Assembly: GCA_963791885.1 (NCBI GenBank)
Contig: CAWBUL010000008.1
Span: 310,001 to 374,000 of the forward strand
Reading direction: 5' to 3'
DNA: 64,000 bases
Source of the DNA: CAVSUZ01 sp963791885
GTDB lineage: Bacteria > Pseudomonadota > Alphaproteobacteria > Acetobacterales > Acetobacteraceae
Position numbers and translations under genes: made by a program. The notes beneath the pieces were generated by a model. The model worked only from the letters and a program-made list of their open reading frames with translations, was not told the DNA's origin and searched no databases. Below are positions 8,821 to 16,921 of the stretch, piece after piece; the stretch's first letter is position 1, and each line of letters opens with the position of its first letter.

Positions 8821-9003
8821 TTAGCCCGAGCCGGAACTGATCGGCGCGCAGTTCGAGCGCCCGGACATAACGCAGTCCTGGAGCGCGGACATGCTGTGCA
8901 GTCGGTTGATGACGTAAATCGCGGCGATCACCGCAACTGCCAGCAGCACGAGTGTGGCGATCGCCCCTCGGCGGGAGGGGGGCGGGTCTTCGTCCTCCAT
9001 CAT
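8821..9003 (-). CDS. Small single-pass membrane protein, end of peptide ABC operon
   Basis: A 60-residue protein with an acidic proline-rich start (MMEDEDPPPSRR), one hydrophobic helix (AIATLVLLAVAVIAAIYVI) and a short Cys-containing tail. Its ATG at 9003 overlaps the stop of the dppF-like gene as ATGA, so it is translationally coupled to that ATPase. A second ATG follows immediately at 9000. Function unknown; the coupling suggests a small accessory subunit of the transporter. Confidence 0.65.
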   Translation of the reverse strand: MMEDEDPPPSRRGAIATLVLLAVAVIAAIYVINRLHSMSALQDCVMSGRSNCAPISSGSG

Positions 9004-9986
9004 GCCCTCCCTTCGGCTACAGCGTGACAGGCCACCTCGACCCCATCGACTGCGATATGGGCGGGTTTTTCCACCCGGCACCGGTCGTTGGCGAGAGGGC
9101 AGCGCGGATGGAACGGGCAGCCGGGGGGTGGATCGATTGGGCTGGGCACTTCGCCACCGACGGGTGTGCGCGCTCGGCCGACGGCGTGAAGGTCGGGCAC
9201 GGCTTCGAGGAGCAGGCGTGTGTAAGGATGGCGAGGGGTCCGGAAGATGGTTTCCGCCGGTCCGAGTTCCACCAGGCGTCCGAGATACATCACCCCGAGC
9301 CGGTCCGACATGTGCCGGACGACGGCCAGGTTGTGGCTGATGAACAAGTAAGTCAGACCAAGCCGCGCCTGCAGGTCGCGCATGAGATTCAGGATCTGCG
9401 CCTGCACCGATACGTCGAGCGCGCTGGTCGGCTCATCGCAGACGAGGAAGTCGGGTTCGCTGGAGAGGGCGCGCGCGATGGAAATGCGCTGGCGCTGACC
9501 CCCGGAGAATTCGTGCGGGAATCGTCCTCCGTCCCGGGCGGATAATCCCACCTGTTGCAGCAACTCCGCGACCCGTTCCCGCGTCTCGGCGGCACCCCGC
9601 GCCAGCCGAAAAGCGCGCATCGGTTCCGCCACGATGTCGGCCACGCGCCAGCGGGGATTGAGCGAGGCGTAGGGGTCCTGGAAGATCATGTTCATCCGCC
9701 GCCGGACGGCCGGGTCGGCGCGGGCAGTTTCCAGCTTCTGTCCCTCAAACCGGATTTCCCCCGCGCTGGGTTCGAGCAGACCCACCGCCATCCGTGCGAC
9801 CGTGCTCTTGCCGCAGCCGGATTCTCCCACGAGCGAGAGCGTGCTGCCCGCGGGGATCGCGAAGGACACCCCGTCCACCGCGCGGAGGAGGGCCCTGCCC
9901 TCCCGCGACAATACTCTCTGCAGCGCAGGCCGGGAGACGTCGAATACGCGATGGAGGCCGGTCGCCTCGAACGTGTCGGCGGTCAT
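9000..9986 (-). CDS. dppF: Oligopeptide/dipeptide ABC transporter ATPase (DppF/OppF-like)
   Basis: A 328-residue nucleotide-binding subunit of a peptide importer. Walker A is GESGCGKST, the signature motif is FSGGQRQRIS, Walker B is FLVCDEPTSALDV, and the switch His is in LFISHNLAVVRHM. The C-terminal oligo_HPY region is present (GCPFHPRCPLANDRC, likely iron-sulphur Cys). The ATG at 9986 overlaps the dppD stop as ATGA and is preferred over 10001. Its partner permeases are 6 kb upstream, behind an insertion of unrelated DNA. Confidence 0.93.
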   Translation of the reverse strand: MTADTFEATGLHRVFDVSRPALQRVLSREGRALLRAVDGVSFAIPAGSTLSLVGESGCGKSTVARMAVGLLEPSAGEIRFEGQKLETARADPAVRRRMNMIFQDPYASLNPRWRVADIVAEPMRAFRLARGAAETRERVAELLQQVGLSARDGGRFPHEFSGGQRQRISIARALSSEPDFLVCDEPTSALDVSVQAQILNLMRDLQARLGLTYLFISHNLAVVRHMSDRLGVMYLGRLVELGPAETIFRTPRHPYTRLLLEAVPDLHAVGRARTPVGGEVPSPIDPPPGCPFHPRCPLANDRCRVEKPAHIAVDGVEVACHAVAEGRA

Positions 9987-10951
9987 GGATAGAGCCAGCA
10001 TGCGGCCTGGGTCAGCTTTGCGGGCCGCAGTTCGGGGCGTTCAGCACAGGCCTCGAAGACTTCGGGGCAGCGCGGGCGAAAGGCGCATCCGGTGGGGATG
10101 GCGTCGAGGCGCGGCATGGATCCGTCAATCTGCGGCAGACGCCCCATGCGCTGATCGAGCGGGGGAATGCTTCCCATCAGGCCGGACGTGTAGGGATGTG
10201 AGGGATTGGCAACGACCTCGGCGACCGGGCCGATTTCGGCGATGCGTCCGGCATACATGACGGCGACGCGGTCGGCGGTCTCGGCGATCACGCCCATGTC
10301 GTGGGTGATCAGCATCACGGCGGTCCCGTGGTCGCGCGTGAGGCGCTTGAGCAGGGCGATCACCTGGGCCTGGACGGAGACGTCGAGCGCGGTGGTGGGT
10401 TCGTCAGCGATGACCAAGCGCGGCTCGGCGCAGAGGGCGAGCGCGATCACCACGCGCTGGCGCATGCCGCCGGAGAACTCGTGCGGATAGGAATCGATAC
10501 GGCGGGACGCGGCCGGGATGCCGACCTGATCGAGCCAGTCGATGGCGCGGCGCCGGGCGTCGGACCCGCTCAGCTGGAGGTGGGTGGTAATGGTCTCGGT
10601 CAGTTGCGCGCCGACGGAGGCGAGCGGATCGAGCGTGGTGAGCGGGTCCTGGAAGATGGCGCCGATCTGGCGGCCGCGGATGTGGCGCATCGCTTCGGGC
10701 GGCAGGTTGTCGATGCGGCGGCCGTCGAGGGCGATGCTGCCGCCGGCGATGCGGCCGGGTGGCTCGAGCAGGCCGATGATGGCCGCGCCGGTGAGGGATT
10801 TGCCGGCGCCACTTTCGCCGACGACGCCGAGGATCTCGCCGGGGGCGATGGTCAGGCTGACCTCGTCGATGGCGCGGAGGGTGCCGCGGCGGGTGGGGAA
10901 TTCGACGATCAGGTCGTGGACGGCGAGGAGGGGGGTGGCGGGGTTTGGCAT
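9983..10951 (-). CDS. dppD: Oligopeptide/dipeptide ABC transporter ATPase (DppD/OppD-like)
   Basis: A 322-residue first ATPase subunit. It has Walker A GESGAGKSL, signature FSGGMRQRV, Walker B RLVIADEPTTALDV and the Cys cluster GCAFRPRCPEVFEAC near the C-terminus. It is coupled to dppF through ATGA. Its own ATG overlaps the stop of an upstream repeat-containing frame as TGATG. A decayed second copy of its first ~55 codons lies at 12.8-12.96 kb, evidence of a local duplication in the region that now separates dppC from dppD. Confidence 0.93.
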   Translation of the reverse strand: MPNPATPLLAVHDLIVEFPTRRGTLRAIDEVSLTIAPGEILGVVGESGAGKSLTGAAIIGLLEPPGRIAGGSIALDGRRIDNLPPEAMRHIRGRQIGAIFQDPLTTLDPLASVGAQLTETITTHLQLSGSDARRRAIDWLDQVGIPAASRRIDSYPHEFSGGMRQRVVIALALCAEPRLVIADEPTTALDVSVQAQVIALLKRLTRDHGTAVMLITHDMGVIAETADRVAVMYAGRIAEIGPVAEVVANPSHPYTSGLMGSIPPLDQRMGRLPQIDGSMPRLDAIPTGCAFRPRCPEVFEACAERPELRPAKLTQAACWLYP

Positions 10952-11502
10952 CAGGCCGAGGCTTTGGGACGGCGCTGTGCGCTGGGGTGGTGCTTGGCGC
11001 AGGGGATGCGATACCGCGTCGGACGGCCCCGTTTGTCGGGGCTTTCCCTGTGGGCTGGGCGTCTCGCTAGAATCTCAGTTTTCGTTGAGTGGGATTTGGG
11101 ATCGTGAAGTGAGACGGACGGATGAGGGGGCAAAGGTAAGGGTCGGTGTGTCGGCTCGGGCAGTCGTCTCGTCAGAATCTCAGTTTTGTGTTTTCGAGTT
11201 CTAAGATCCCGGGGTGAGACGAGCGGATGGGGAGGGAGCCGCAAGAATTGGCGTGCCGGCTCGGGCCGTTGTCTCGCGAGAGTTCTCAGTTTTGCGTTTT
11301 CGGGTCCGAGGATCGTGACGGAAGATGGCTGGTTTGGTGACGAGACGGGCGGGCTGGCCGGCTGGCGCAGAGAGGAGTCTCGCCAAAATCTCAGCTTTAT
11401 GTTTTCGGGTCTTGGGATCGTGGACTGAGACGGAAATTTGATTCCGCTTGGCCGTCCTGCCGTTGCGGCGCGGCGGTTCGTGAGGGCGGCTGGGAGTTTC
11501 AT
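10951..11502 (-). CDS. Hypothetical repeat-containing reading frame upstream of dppD
   Basis: A 183-residue frame built largely from decayed copies of one unit, seen as PRPENIKLR, LGPENAKLR, LRTRKHKTEIL and HSTKTEIL separated by Pro/Arg-rich stretches. The same unit appears in a hypothetical gene at 58.9-59.7 kb and in a decayed copy at 31.7-32.1 kb, so this may be the tail of a third paralogue. Its stop overlaps the dppD ATG (TGATG), compatible with coupling. A second minus frame in the same DNA carries the unit too (HDPKTRKHK), which argues for decay and frameshift rather than an intact gene. Confidence 0.35.
   Translation of the reverse strand: MKLPAALTNRRAATAGRPSGIKFPSQSTIPRPENIKLRFWRDSSLRQPASPPVSSPNQPSSVTILGPENAKLRTLARQRPEPARQFLRLPPHPLVSPRDLRTRKHKTEILTRRLPEPTHRPLPLPPHPSVSLHDPKSHSTKTEILARRPAHRESPDKRGRPTRYRIPCAKHHPSAQRRPKASA
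11071..11433. repeat. Cluster of four copies of a dispersed ~48-bp repeat
   Basis: Four copies at about 11071-11117, 11175-11221, 11281-11324 and 11386-11433. Each has the core TCTCAGTTTT, a GTTTTCGGGTC-like middle, GGATCGTG and a GAGACGG end, spaced about 105 bp apart. Better copies at 31692-31739 and 31819-31866 have terminal inverted repeats CCGTCTCA / TGAGACGG; a degenerate copy is at 59091-59127. Spacers are not conserved enough to suggest CRISPR, and the unit can be read as protein on the minus strand. Confidence 0.75.
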
Positions 11503-11719
11503 TCATCGCGGGTCGGCCGCGCACTTCGGCGAGCATGATGTGATGGTGTGCCGGATGCGCTGGCCGGCGAAAAGAGCGTGCGGCTAAGGTCGCGTTCAGG
11601 GGATTGCGGAAGCGCATCGATCTGGCGATATAGTTAATAATACTAACTGATCAAGGACTGCTTAATCGGGCGGGCAAAATAGCACGGCAGTCTTGACGAA
11701 GCGAAGGTGGAGGGTCACC

Positions 11720-12153
11720 GCGGGCACCGTGCGCCGGCCTGCTGGGCGCGATGCGGAGCACCACCGGTGCGTCCGCTCGGTTCAGTCCACGGGACCTTAC
11801 GGTGTTCCTGGATGCCATCGTTGATTTGCTGGAGCCCGTGGATATCTGGTTCCTCTGGCGCCCGCAGTTGCGCGATCCGGGCGACGAACTGGTGCTGGAG
11901 GCGGCGGTCAACGCGCGCGCCGACGCCATTGCGACCTTCAACCGGCGCGACTTCCGTCCAGTGTCCCGAATCTGAAGTTCGTCACATTCGTGACGCACTT
12001 CAGGTCGGGCCCACTCTTCTTTGTTTTCAGTGGCCTGCTTATCCCTTCCGTTCGCCGCTCGAGGCGGCGAACTTCAGGGGCAGGACACTAGCCGCCGTCC
12101 GCTTCGGCATTCAAATCCTACTGCCCGCGGAGGCGATCCAAAGGATACCATGA
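11720..12153 (+). pseudogene. PIN-domain toxin gene, 5'-truncated and split by a MITE-like insertion
   Basis: The plus frame reads FLDAIVDLLEPVDIWFLWRP then QLRDPGDELVLEAAVNARAD and ATFNRRDFRP, the C-terminal half of a PIN-fold (PilT/VapC-like) endoribonuclease. A 130-bp element (11961-12090) interrupts it. Directly after the element the frame resumes as AAVRFGIQILLPAEAIQRIP and stops. Joining the two flanks restores the expected DFRPAAVRFGIQ sequence exactly. The N-terminal portion with the first catalytic Asp is also missing. The original stop overlaps the downstream antitoxin ATG (ATGA), showing the two were one operon. Confidence 0.85.
11961..12090. mobile_element. MITE-like palindromic element, copy 1 (inside the PIN gene)
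   Basis: A non-coding element of about 130 bp with terminal inverted repeat GTGTCC / GGACAC, flanked by CA and TA (possibly a degenerate 2-bp target duplication, as for IS630/Tc1-type insertions). It contains two internal hairpins: one around GAAGTTCGTCAC...GTGACG...CTTC, and GTTCGCCGC / GCGGCGAAC near the right end. A second copy with about 85% visual identity is at 63799-63938. No transposase is encoded, so movement would need one in trans. Confidence 0.8.
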
Positions 12154-12401
12154 CGACGCGAACCTCGACCTACCCCCTTCGTCTCCCCGTCTCAATCAAG
12201 GCTGAGGCGGAAAAGCTGGCCGCGGCGGAGGGCACCAGCCTGAACCAATTCGTGGCCACGGCCGTTGCCGAAAAGGTCGCGGCTTTGCGCACGGCCAGCT
12301 ACTTCGCCGAGCGACGGGACCGCGCCAATTGGGACGCGTTCGACCAACTCATGAACCGCTGCGATGGTGAGTCACCGCGCCCTGGTGATGAAATGCGTTG
12401 A
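12150..12401 (+). CDS. Ribbon-helix-helix (HicB/CopG-type) antitoxin, orphaned
   Basis: An 83-residue protein with TSTYPLRLPVSIKAEAEKLA and GTSLNQFVATAVAEKVAALR, the beta-strand plus two-helix RHH fold typical of antitoxins partnered with PIN or HicA toxins. The ATG overlaps the stop of the upstream broken PIN gene. The C-terminal region (AERRDRANWDAFDQLMNR) probably once bound the toxin. With the toxin truncated and split, this antitoxin has no intact local partner. Confidence 0.8.
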   Translation: MTTRTSTYPLRLPVSIKAEAEKLAAAEGTSLNQFVATAVAEKVAALRTASYFAERRDRANWDAFDQLMNRCDGESPRPGDEMR

Positions 12402-12797
12402 ACGGCACCGAGCCATAGCGGGGGCCGATGACTGGTGCTGAGGCTCGCCGGATCGCTGGTTCCGGCCCAACCCCGTTAGGTGGTGCCTGAAGGCCGGCCG
12501 TTGGACGGTACAGAGCGGTGAAAGCTCGGCGTCCACGGTGTTCATTCATCGTCCAGTTTCGACCGAACGGCGGGCAAAGGCGGAGGATCGCCGCGTGTGC
12601 CGTGCGTCGGCGCTGCCGGGTCGCATTCGTTGCCGCGCGAACCGCCAGATAGAATTCGGCGATCTCCGCGAGACGCTCGCGGGCCGGTCGATTTGGCCGG
12701 CCCCCTGCGGACTCATACCTGGAATTTACTGGGGGAATTTACTGGCAATCGGCCGGACCTCAGCCCCGGTTCGCCGCCGATCGTCAGAGGCACGTTT
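12402..12797. other. Gap with no recognisable gene
   Basis: About 400 bp after the orphan antitoxin. Open frames here look like shadows. A short direct repeat GGAATTTACTGG occurs twice at about 12721-12746, immediately before the decayed dppD fragment. Nothing else is recognised. Confidence 0.5.
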
Positions 12798-12962
12798 AGG
12801 CAAGACCTGGTCGATGATGGGCGCGCCCGCGAGCGACTTGCCGACGCCGCTTTCGCCGACGACGCCGAGGACAATGGTCAGGCTGACGCCATCGAGGGTG
12901 CGAAGGACGTCGCGATGGGTGGGGAATTTGACAATCAGATCGAGGATCGAGAGGAGGAGATG
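12798..12962 (-). pseudogene. Decayed fragment of dppD (first ~55 codons)
   Basis: The minus frame reads LDLIVKFPTHRDVLRTLDGV then SLTI and LGVVGESGVGKSLAGAPII, matching the intact dppD at 9983-10951 (LIVEFPTRRGTLRAIDEVSL, GVVGESGAGKSLTGAAII). About 12 bp are missing between SLTI and LGVVG. The Walker A Lys is retained but everything beyond is lost. The fragment lies between dppC and the intact dppD on the same strand, so it records a duplication or insertion that opened the operon. Confidence 0.85.
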
Positions 12963-13122
12963 GCCGGAGCGCAGATGCCGGGCCAAGCCCGGCCATGACG
13001 GCTGGGCCAGCGGGTGGTCTCTCCGTCTGAATTTCGGATTTCGACCCAAGTAGGACGGTCGGATGTCCCAACGGGCGGTTTCAGAAGCCGACGTTCAGGA
13101 CCCCTCCTGCCAGCTGATCACC

Positions 13123-13749
13123 TCAGACTGTAATCATCAAAATCAGGCCGGTCGCAATCAAGCCACCCGTCCACAGCAGATCGAAATTAATCCAGCTCCT
13201 CCGCAAGAACGCGAGCCCGACCCACTCGTACACGACCAATGAGATCAGCCCGGTTGCCGCCAGCGTCGCAAGGGTGTGCACGGCCACGGCAGCGAGCGAA
13301 ATCAGCAGTGAACCGCTGCCAATTATCGGCATGCTTGAGCACAGGGGTACCAGGGCCGGCACCAGCATCAGCCCGGCACCGTGAGCAGTCGCCATCAGAA
13401 ACGACCAAAGAGCGAGGCCCAAAACGCCCGCGGTCATGCCGACGCGCACACGATGACGGTGGCCATAGAGCCAGTGGTACGCCGCCCAAACGATAAGGAC
13501 GCTGCCAGCGATGAGATGGATGGCAGCGGTGTTGACCATCGTCCCCATGAGCATAACGGATGCCGCCACGACCCAAATGGAGAGCGCATGGCCGGCCGCC
13601 ATGGGAAGCAGCGCCAGTTGTATGGTCCGGCGGCCTTGCCGATGCAGCCCGAGCGCCACGGCGAAAAGCCATCCCATCGCCGGGTTGAGACCATGAAACA
13701 TGCCTAGACCGGCGAAGGTGAGCCAGGGCCAGGCAGTTTCTATCGCCAT
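13123..13749 (-). CDS. Multi-pass membrane protein linked to SBP56
   Basis: A 208-residue very hydrophobic protein with about six helices. It starts AWPWLTFAGLGMFHGLNPAM, has a polar GHRHRVRVGM loop and the segment WSFLMATAHGAGLMLVPALV. Conserved HGLNP and AHGAG motifs suggest a transporter. Relatives are often labelled 'ArcD-like antiporter', but nothing in the sequence proves arginine transport. It follows the SBP56 gene on the same strand with a 39-bp gap, so the two probably form an operon and a shared function in sulphur or metal handling is an inference. Confidence 0.7.
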   Translation of the reverse strand: MAIETAWPWLTFAGLGMFHGLNPAMGWLFAVALGLHRQGRRTIQLALLPMAAGHALSIWVVAASVMLMGTMVNTAAIHLIAGSVLIVWAAYHWLYGHRHRVRVGMTAGVLGLALWSFLMATAHGAGLMLVPALVPLCSSMPIIGSGSLLISLAAVAVHTLATLAATGLISLVVYEWVGLAFLRRSWINFDLLWTGGLIATGLILMITV

Positions 13750-13788
13750 TTTTTGTGTGCGGGTGCCGCCGCGACGCTGGTTCGGATC

Positions 13789-15183
13789 TCAGGGATAGCA
13801 GTAGGAATCCGATGAACAATCACCACCTTCCAGGCGCACCTGATGCGGCCGGTGGGACTTCGGCCATTCGACAAGAAACCTGGGATCGAAGGCGATGCCC
13901 CCATTCGGTTCGGCGTCGAGCTTCACCATCCATCCATCCATTCCTTCGGGATAGAATTGCTCATCGATCGCGCCATAAAGCGAATTGGTGAAGTAAATCC
14001 GCCGCCCATCACGGCTGATCTCAACCATCTGCGGTCCGCCGTTCAGGGTGGCCGCGCTGGCTTTCGGGTGGGTCGCGCGTGAGACGATCCCGCCGATCCT
14101 AACAGTGCCGGTCAGCTTTGGTGAGAATGGATCTGACACGTCGTACTGCCGCAGGTCACCCGTGCCCCAGCAAGAAACGTAGAGAAAGCGGTCGTCCATT
14201 GAGAGGTCGATATCGGTGACGAGCGGTGGCACCGCCGAAAAGCCCTTGAGCATGGGCGGTAAAAGTGCAGGGTCGGCGGGCTCCGCCGGGATTTCAATGA
14301 TCTTCCTGACCGCCCATTCGTTGCCGTTGCGGTACCAGGTCCAGATCGACGCGGAAAGATCCTTGAGGCTGATGACCGAGTTGACGAAGCCGTAGGCTTT
14401 GGTCGGATCGTGCGCTGGGCGAAGTTCGAAAACCAGCTGGTTCTCGGCGCCGAAGTCGACCTCTTGTTTATGCTTGCGCGAGTGCAAATCCCAGAAGTGC
14501 AGCTTGTGGCCGTATTGGCCGCCGAGCAGGACCTCGGGAACAAGGCCATTCTCGAATGTCGCGGGAAGGCCCCACTCGCTTGTTACCATGGTGTCGTGTC
14601 CGAGATGCCACCACGCGTCGTAAGCGAGGCGCTGCGGGCCTCGGTCAATCTCCCAGCGACCTCGGATATCGAACGTTTCGTGATCCATCAAAAACACGCC
14701 ACCGGGCGCCTCGCCCTTCGCATTGCTCAGCGCGGCGACGTAGATGCCTTCCGGTCCGCAGTGAATCGTATGCGGGCGCGTGTACCCTGACCGTTCCGCG
14801 ACTTCCTCGGGCTCCAGCACCCGAACGATCTTCGGCTCGTGCGGGTTGGCCTTGGTATCAAGGATGTGGATGCGCGACGAGCGGAGACCAGGCACGATGA
14901 GATAGCGGCGTTCGGAATGCGGATGGGGTGCGTTCGGACAAAGACAGGAACTGCACGCATTCCAGCCGAAATGGTGCAGTTCGTCGCCAACGTTTGGCAT
15001 CGTCACCGTCCCGATCATTCGCGAGTAGGTCGGCGACGCGGGATCGACATCTACCACGCTGATCGCATCCGGAACAAGACGCGTGGGATCGAAGCTCGCG
15101 ACGTAGGCGAGTGTTTCTGCGGGAGCCTTCATGGCCATTCGCGGGGAAGGATAGAATGTGGGATCCGGTCTCCAGGTCGCCAT
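13789..15183 (-). CDS. Selenium-binding protein 56 family (methanethiol oxidase-like)
   Basis: A 464-residue beta-propeller protein of the SBP56/SELENBP1 family. The hallmark HHFGWNACSSC is at about residues 70-80, followed by HPHSERRYLIVPGLRSSRI; His-rich copper-site candidates include RPHTIHCGPEGIY and KSHRPHQVRLEGGDCSSD. Bacterial members (MtoX) are periplasmic copper enzymes that convert methanethiol to formaldehyde, sulphide and peroxide. No obvious signal peptide is seen, so location is uncertain. It is followed by a co-oriented membrane protein; no SCO1 or MauG partner is nearby. Confidence 0.9.
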   Translation of the reverse strand: MATWRPDPTFYPSPRMAMKAPAETLAYVASFDPTRLVPDAISVVDVDPASPTYSRMIGTVTMPNVGDELHHFGWNACSSCLCPNAPHPHSERRYLIVPGLRSSRIHILDTKANPHEPKIVRVLEPEEVAERSGYTRPHTIHCGPEGIYVAALSNAKGEAPGGVFLMDHETFDIRGRWEIDRGPQRLAYDAWWHLGHDTMVTSEWGLPATFENGLVPEVLLGGQYGHKLHFWDLHSRKHKQEVDFGAENQLVFELRPAHDPTKAYGFVNSVISLKDLSASIWTWYRNGNEWAVRKIIEIPAEPADPALLPPMLKGFSAVPPLVTDIDLSMDDRFLYVSCWGTGDLRQYDVSDPFSPKLTGTVRIGGIVSRATHPKASAATLNGGPQMVEISRDGRRIYFTNSLYGAIDEQFYPEGMDGWMVKLDAEPNGGIAFDPRFLVEWPKSHRPHQVRLEGGDCSSDSYCYP

Positions 15184-15973
15184 TGTGTTGCCCTTCCGTC
15201 ATGTTGGTTCATTGCTGGCCGCGTGAGCGAGTCACCGACAGCAGGGCCTCGGGCGATAGTGCCTGAAAACTCTGTTACTTCCCATTGCGCCCTCCGGCGG
15301 GGCCCCGCAAGGGTCGGAACTCGTTAATATTGAGGGTTGCCAACATCACCCGATGTTCGCGCCTGATAACGCGAAGGTACGCCCGACAGTCGCCCGCGAA
15401 CTCGGTCTCAGCAAACGTCGCTTTTGCGCTCCCGACGTTGCGCTCTGCTGATGACTTTAGTCCCCTGACGACTAGCTACGGATGCTGGCCACTATCAGAC
15501 TGTACTGATCTGGAAGGAGCTGTCCTATGCCGATTGCGCAAAGCGGACTGGTTCCTCCCGGCCAGATCGAGCCACCAAACAAACGTCCGGTCTGTTAGTA
15601 TCGCCGTCGCAGAGCGGACCGTCGCAAACCCACCCAAACCGGAACTTTCGAACTGAGACACTTCCGGCCAACGGCTTCGTGGCGCGTGGCCTGGCTCGCC
15701 GCAACGTTTGGCTGCGGACGAGAAGGTAGTGGGCTTCTGCGATCCACCCGGTCGCCTGGCCCGGGGCGGGTCTAGGTCGTCCCGGCCTTCACTCGGGACA
15801 GGCACGTCGGGCGCTGCAGGCCTCCTCGCGATGGCGGGGCGTGCGGGCGGAGGGTGTTCGTCGAGTGCGGTTCGCCCTGGGTTGCTTCGTCGGCCTGCTA
15901 CGCAGCCTCCTCGCAATGACGTCGGGCATGCTTCGCGTACTGTCCGTTATCTGAGTTGATGACGAAGGGCGGT
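15184..15973. other. Long gap with a dispersed intergenic repeat and no convincing gene
   Basis: About 790 bp between the SBP56 5' end and the dppC 3' end. Frames up to 146 codons are open on both strands but show no recognisable domain and look like decayed DNA. At 15874-15921 the minus strand carries the widespread intergenic repeat type GTCATTGCGAGGAG...GAAGCAACCCAGG; a partial second copy (GCGATGGCGGGG region) lies at about 15820-15840. Confidence 0.55.
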
Positions 15974-16921
15974 TCAACGCAGGCGCGGGTTCAGCGCGTC
16001 GCGCAGCCAATCGCCCAGCAAATTGATGGAGAGAACCATCAAAACGAGCGCGGCGCCGGGAAAGACGGTGACCCACCATTGGCCGGAGTAGAGGAAGTCG
16101 TCGCCGATGCGAATCAGCGTGCCGAGTGACGGCTGAGTGGGCGGCAGGCCGACTCCGAGGAATGACAGGGTGGCTTCGTCGAGGATGGCGAGGCCGAGGG
16201 TCAAAGTGCCGATGACCAGGACCGGGCCGAGCACGTTGGGCAGGATGTGGCGGGCCAGGATGCGTGGGCCGGACGTGCCGATGACTCGGGCGGCCGCGAC
16301 ATAGTCCTTGCCACGTTCAACCATCGTCGAGCCTCGGACGGTGCGGGCGAATTGCGGCCAGCGGCTGATGCCTATGGCGAAGACGATGACGTAGATCTGC
16401 ACCTGGTCGTGCACCGATCTGGGCACGAGGGCGCCGATCACGCCATCCACCAGCAGGGCCATGAGAATGGCGGGAAACGTCAGCTGCACGTCGGCCGCGC
16501 GCATGAGGATCGCGTCGGTTATGCCACCGGCAAAACCGGAGACCAGGCCCATGGCGATGCCGAGAACCATGGCGAAGACGACGGCGGATGCACCGACGAT
16601 CAGGCTGACCCGGGCACCGTACATGATGGCCGAGAGAACGTCGCGGCCCTGTTCGTCTGAGCCCAACACGTTCGACCAGGTGCCGTCGGCAAGAAAGATC
16701 GGCGGTTTGAAACTGTCCAGCAGAGACAGGGAGGCGATGTCGAACGGATCGTGCGGGGCGAGGATCGGGGCGAACGCCGCGCCGATCATGCAGACCGCGG
16801 CGATGAAGGTGGAGAGGATGGCGACCGGCGAGTGACTGAAGCTGTAGAACAGGTCGCTGTCGCGCCAACGCGCGATGCGGTTGGTCGCGCTCATCGCGCG
16901 GCTTGTACTTTGCGCGCTCAT
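15974..16921 (-). CDS. dppC: Peptide ABC transporter permease (DppC/OppC-like)
   Basis: A 315-residue inner-membrane permease. After the N-terminal helix come VLGSDEQGRDVLSAIMYGAR (the DppC hallmark) and the EAA-type loop with YVAAARVIGTSGPRILARHI. The GLAILDEATLSFLGVGLPP segment follows. The ATG at 16921 overlaps the dppB stop as ATGA; a second ATG nine codons later is possible. In normal operons dppD follows directly; here about 5 kb of unrelated DNA intervenes. Confidence 0.93.
   Translation of the reverse strand: MSAQSTSRAMSATNRIARWRDSDLFYSFSHSPVAILSTFIAAVCMIGAAFAPILAPHDPFDIASLSLLDSFKPPIFLADGTWSNVLGSDEQGRDVLSAIMYGARVSLIVGASAVVFAMVLGIAMGLVSGFAGGITDAILMRAADVQLTFPAILMALLVDGVIGALVPRSVHDQVQIYVIVFAIGISRWPQFARTVRGSTMVERGKDYVAAARVIGTSGPRILARHILPNVLGPVLVIGTLTLGLAILDEATLSFLGVGLPPTQPSLGTLIRIGDDFLYSGQWWVTVFPGAALVLMVLSINLLGDWLRDALNPRLR

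Noticed and set aside
11071..11433. CRISPR-like array of four evenly spaced repeats
   Set aside because: Repeats are imperfect, spacers are ~57 bp and themselves similar in composition, copies occur singly elsewhere, and no cas genes are present.
12349..12549. Small minus frame after the orphan antitoxin
   Set aside because: Low-complexity, no start signal, overlaps the antitoxin 3' end on the other strand.
15285..15916. Frames of 123 and 146 codons in the gap before dppC
   Set aside because: No ribosome sites, no recognisable domain, and part of the DNA is a common intergenic repeat.
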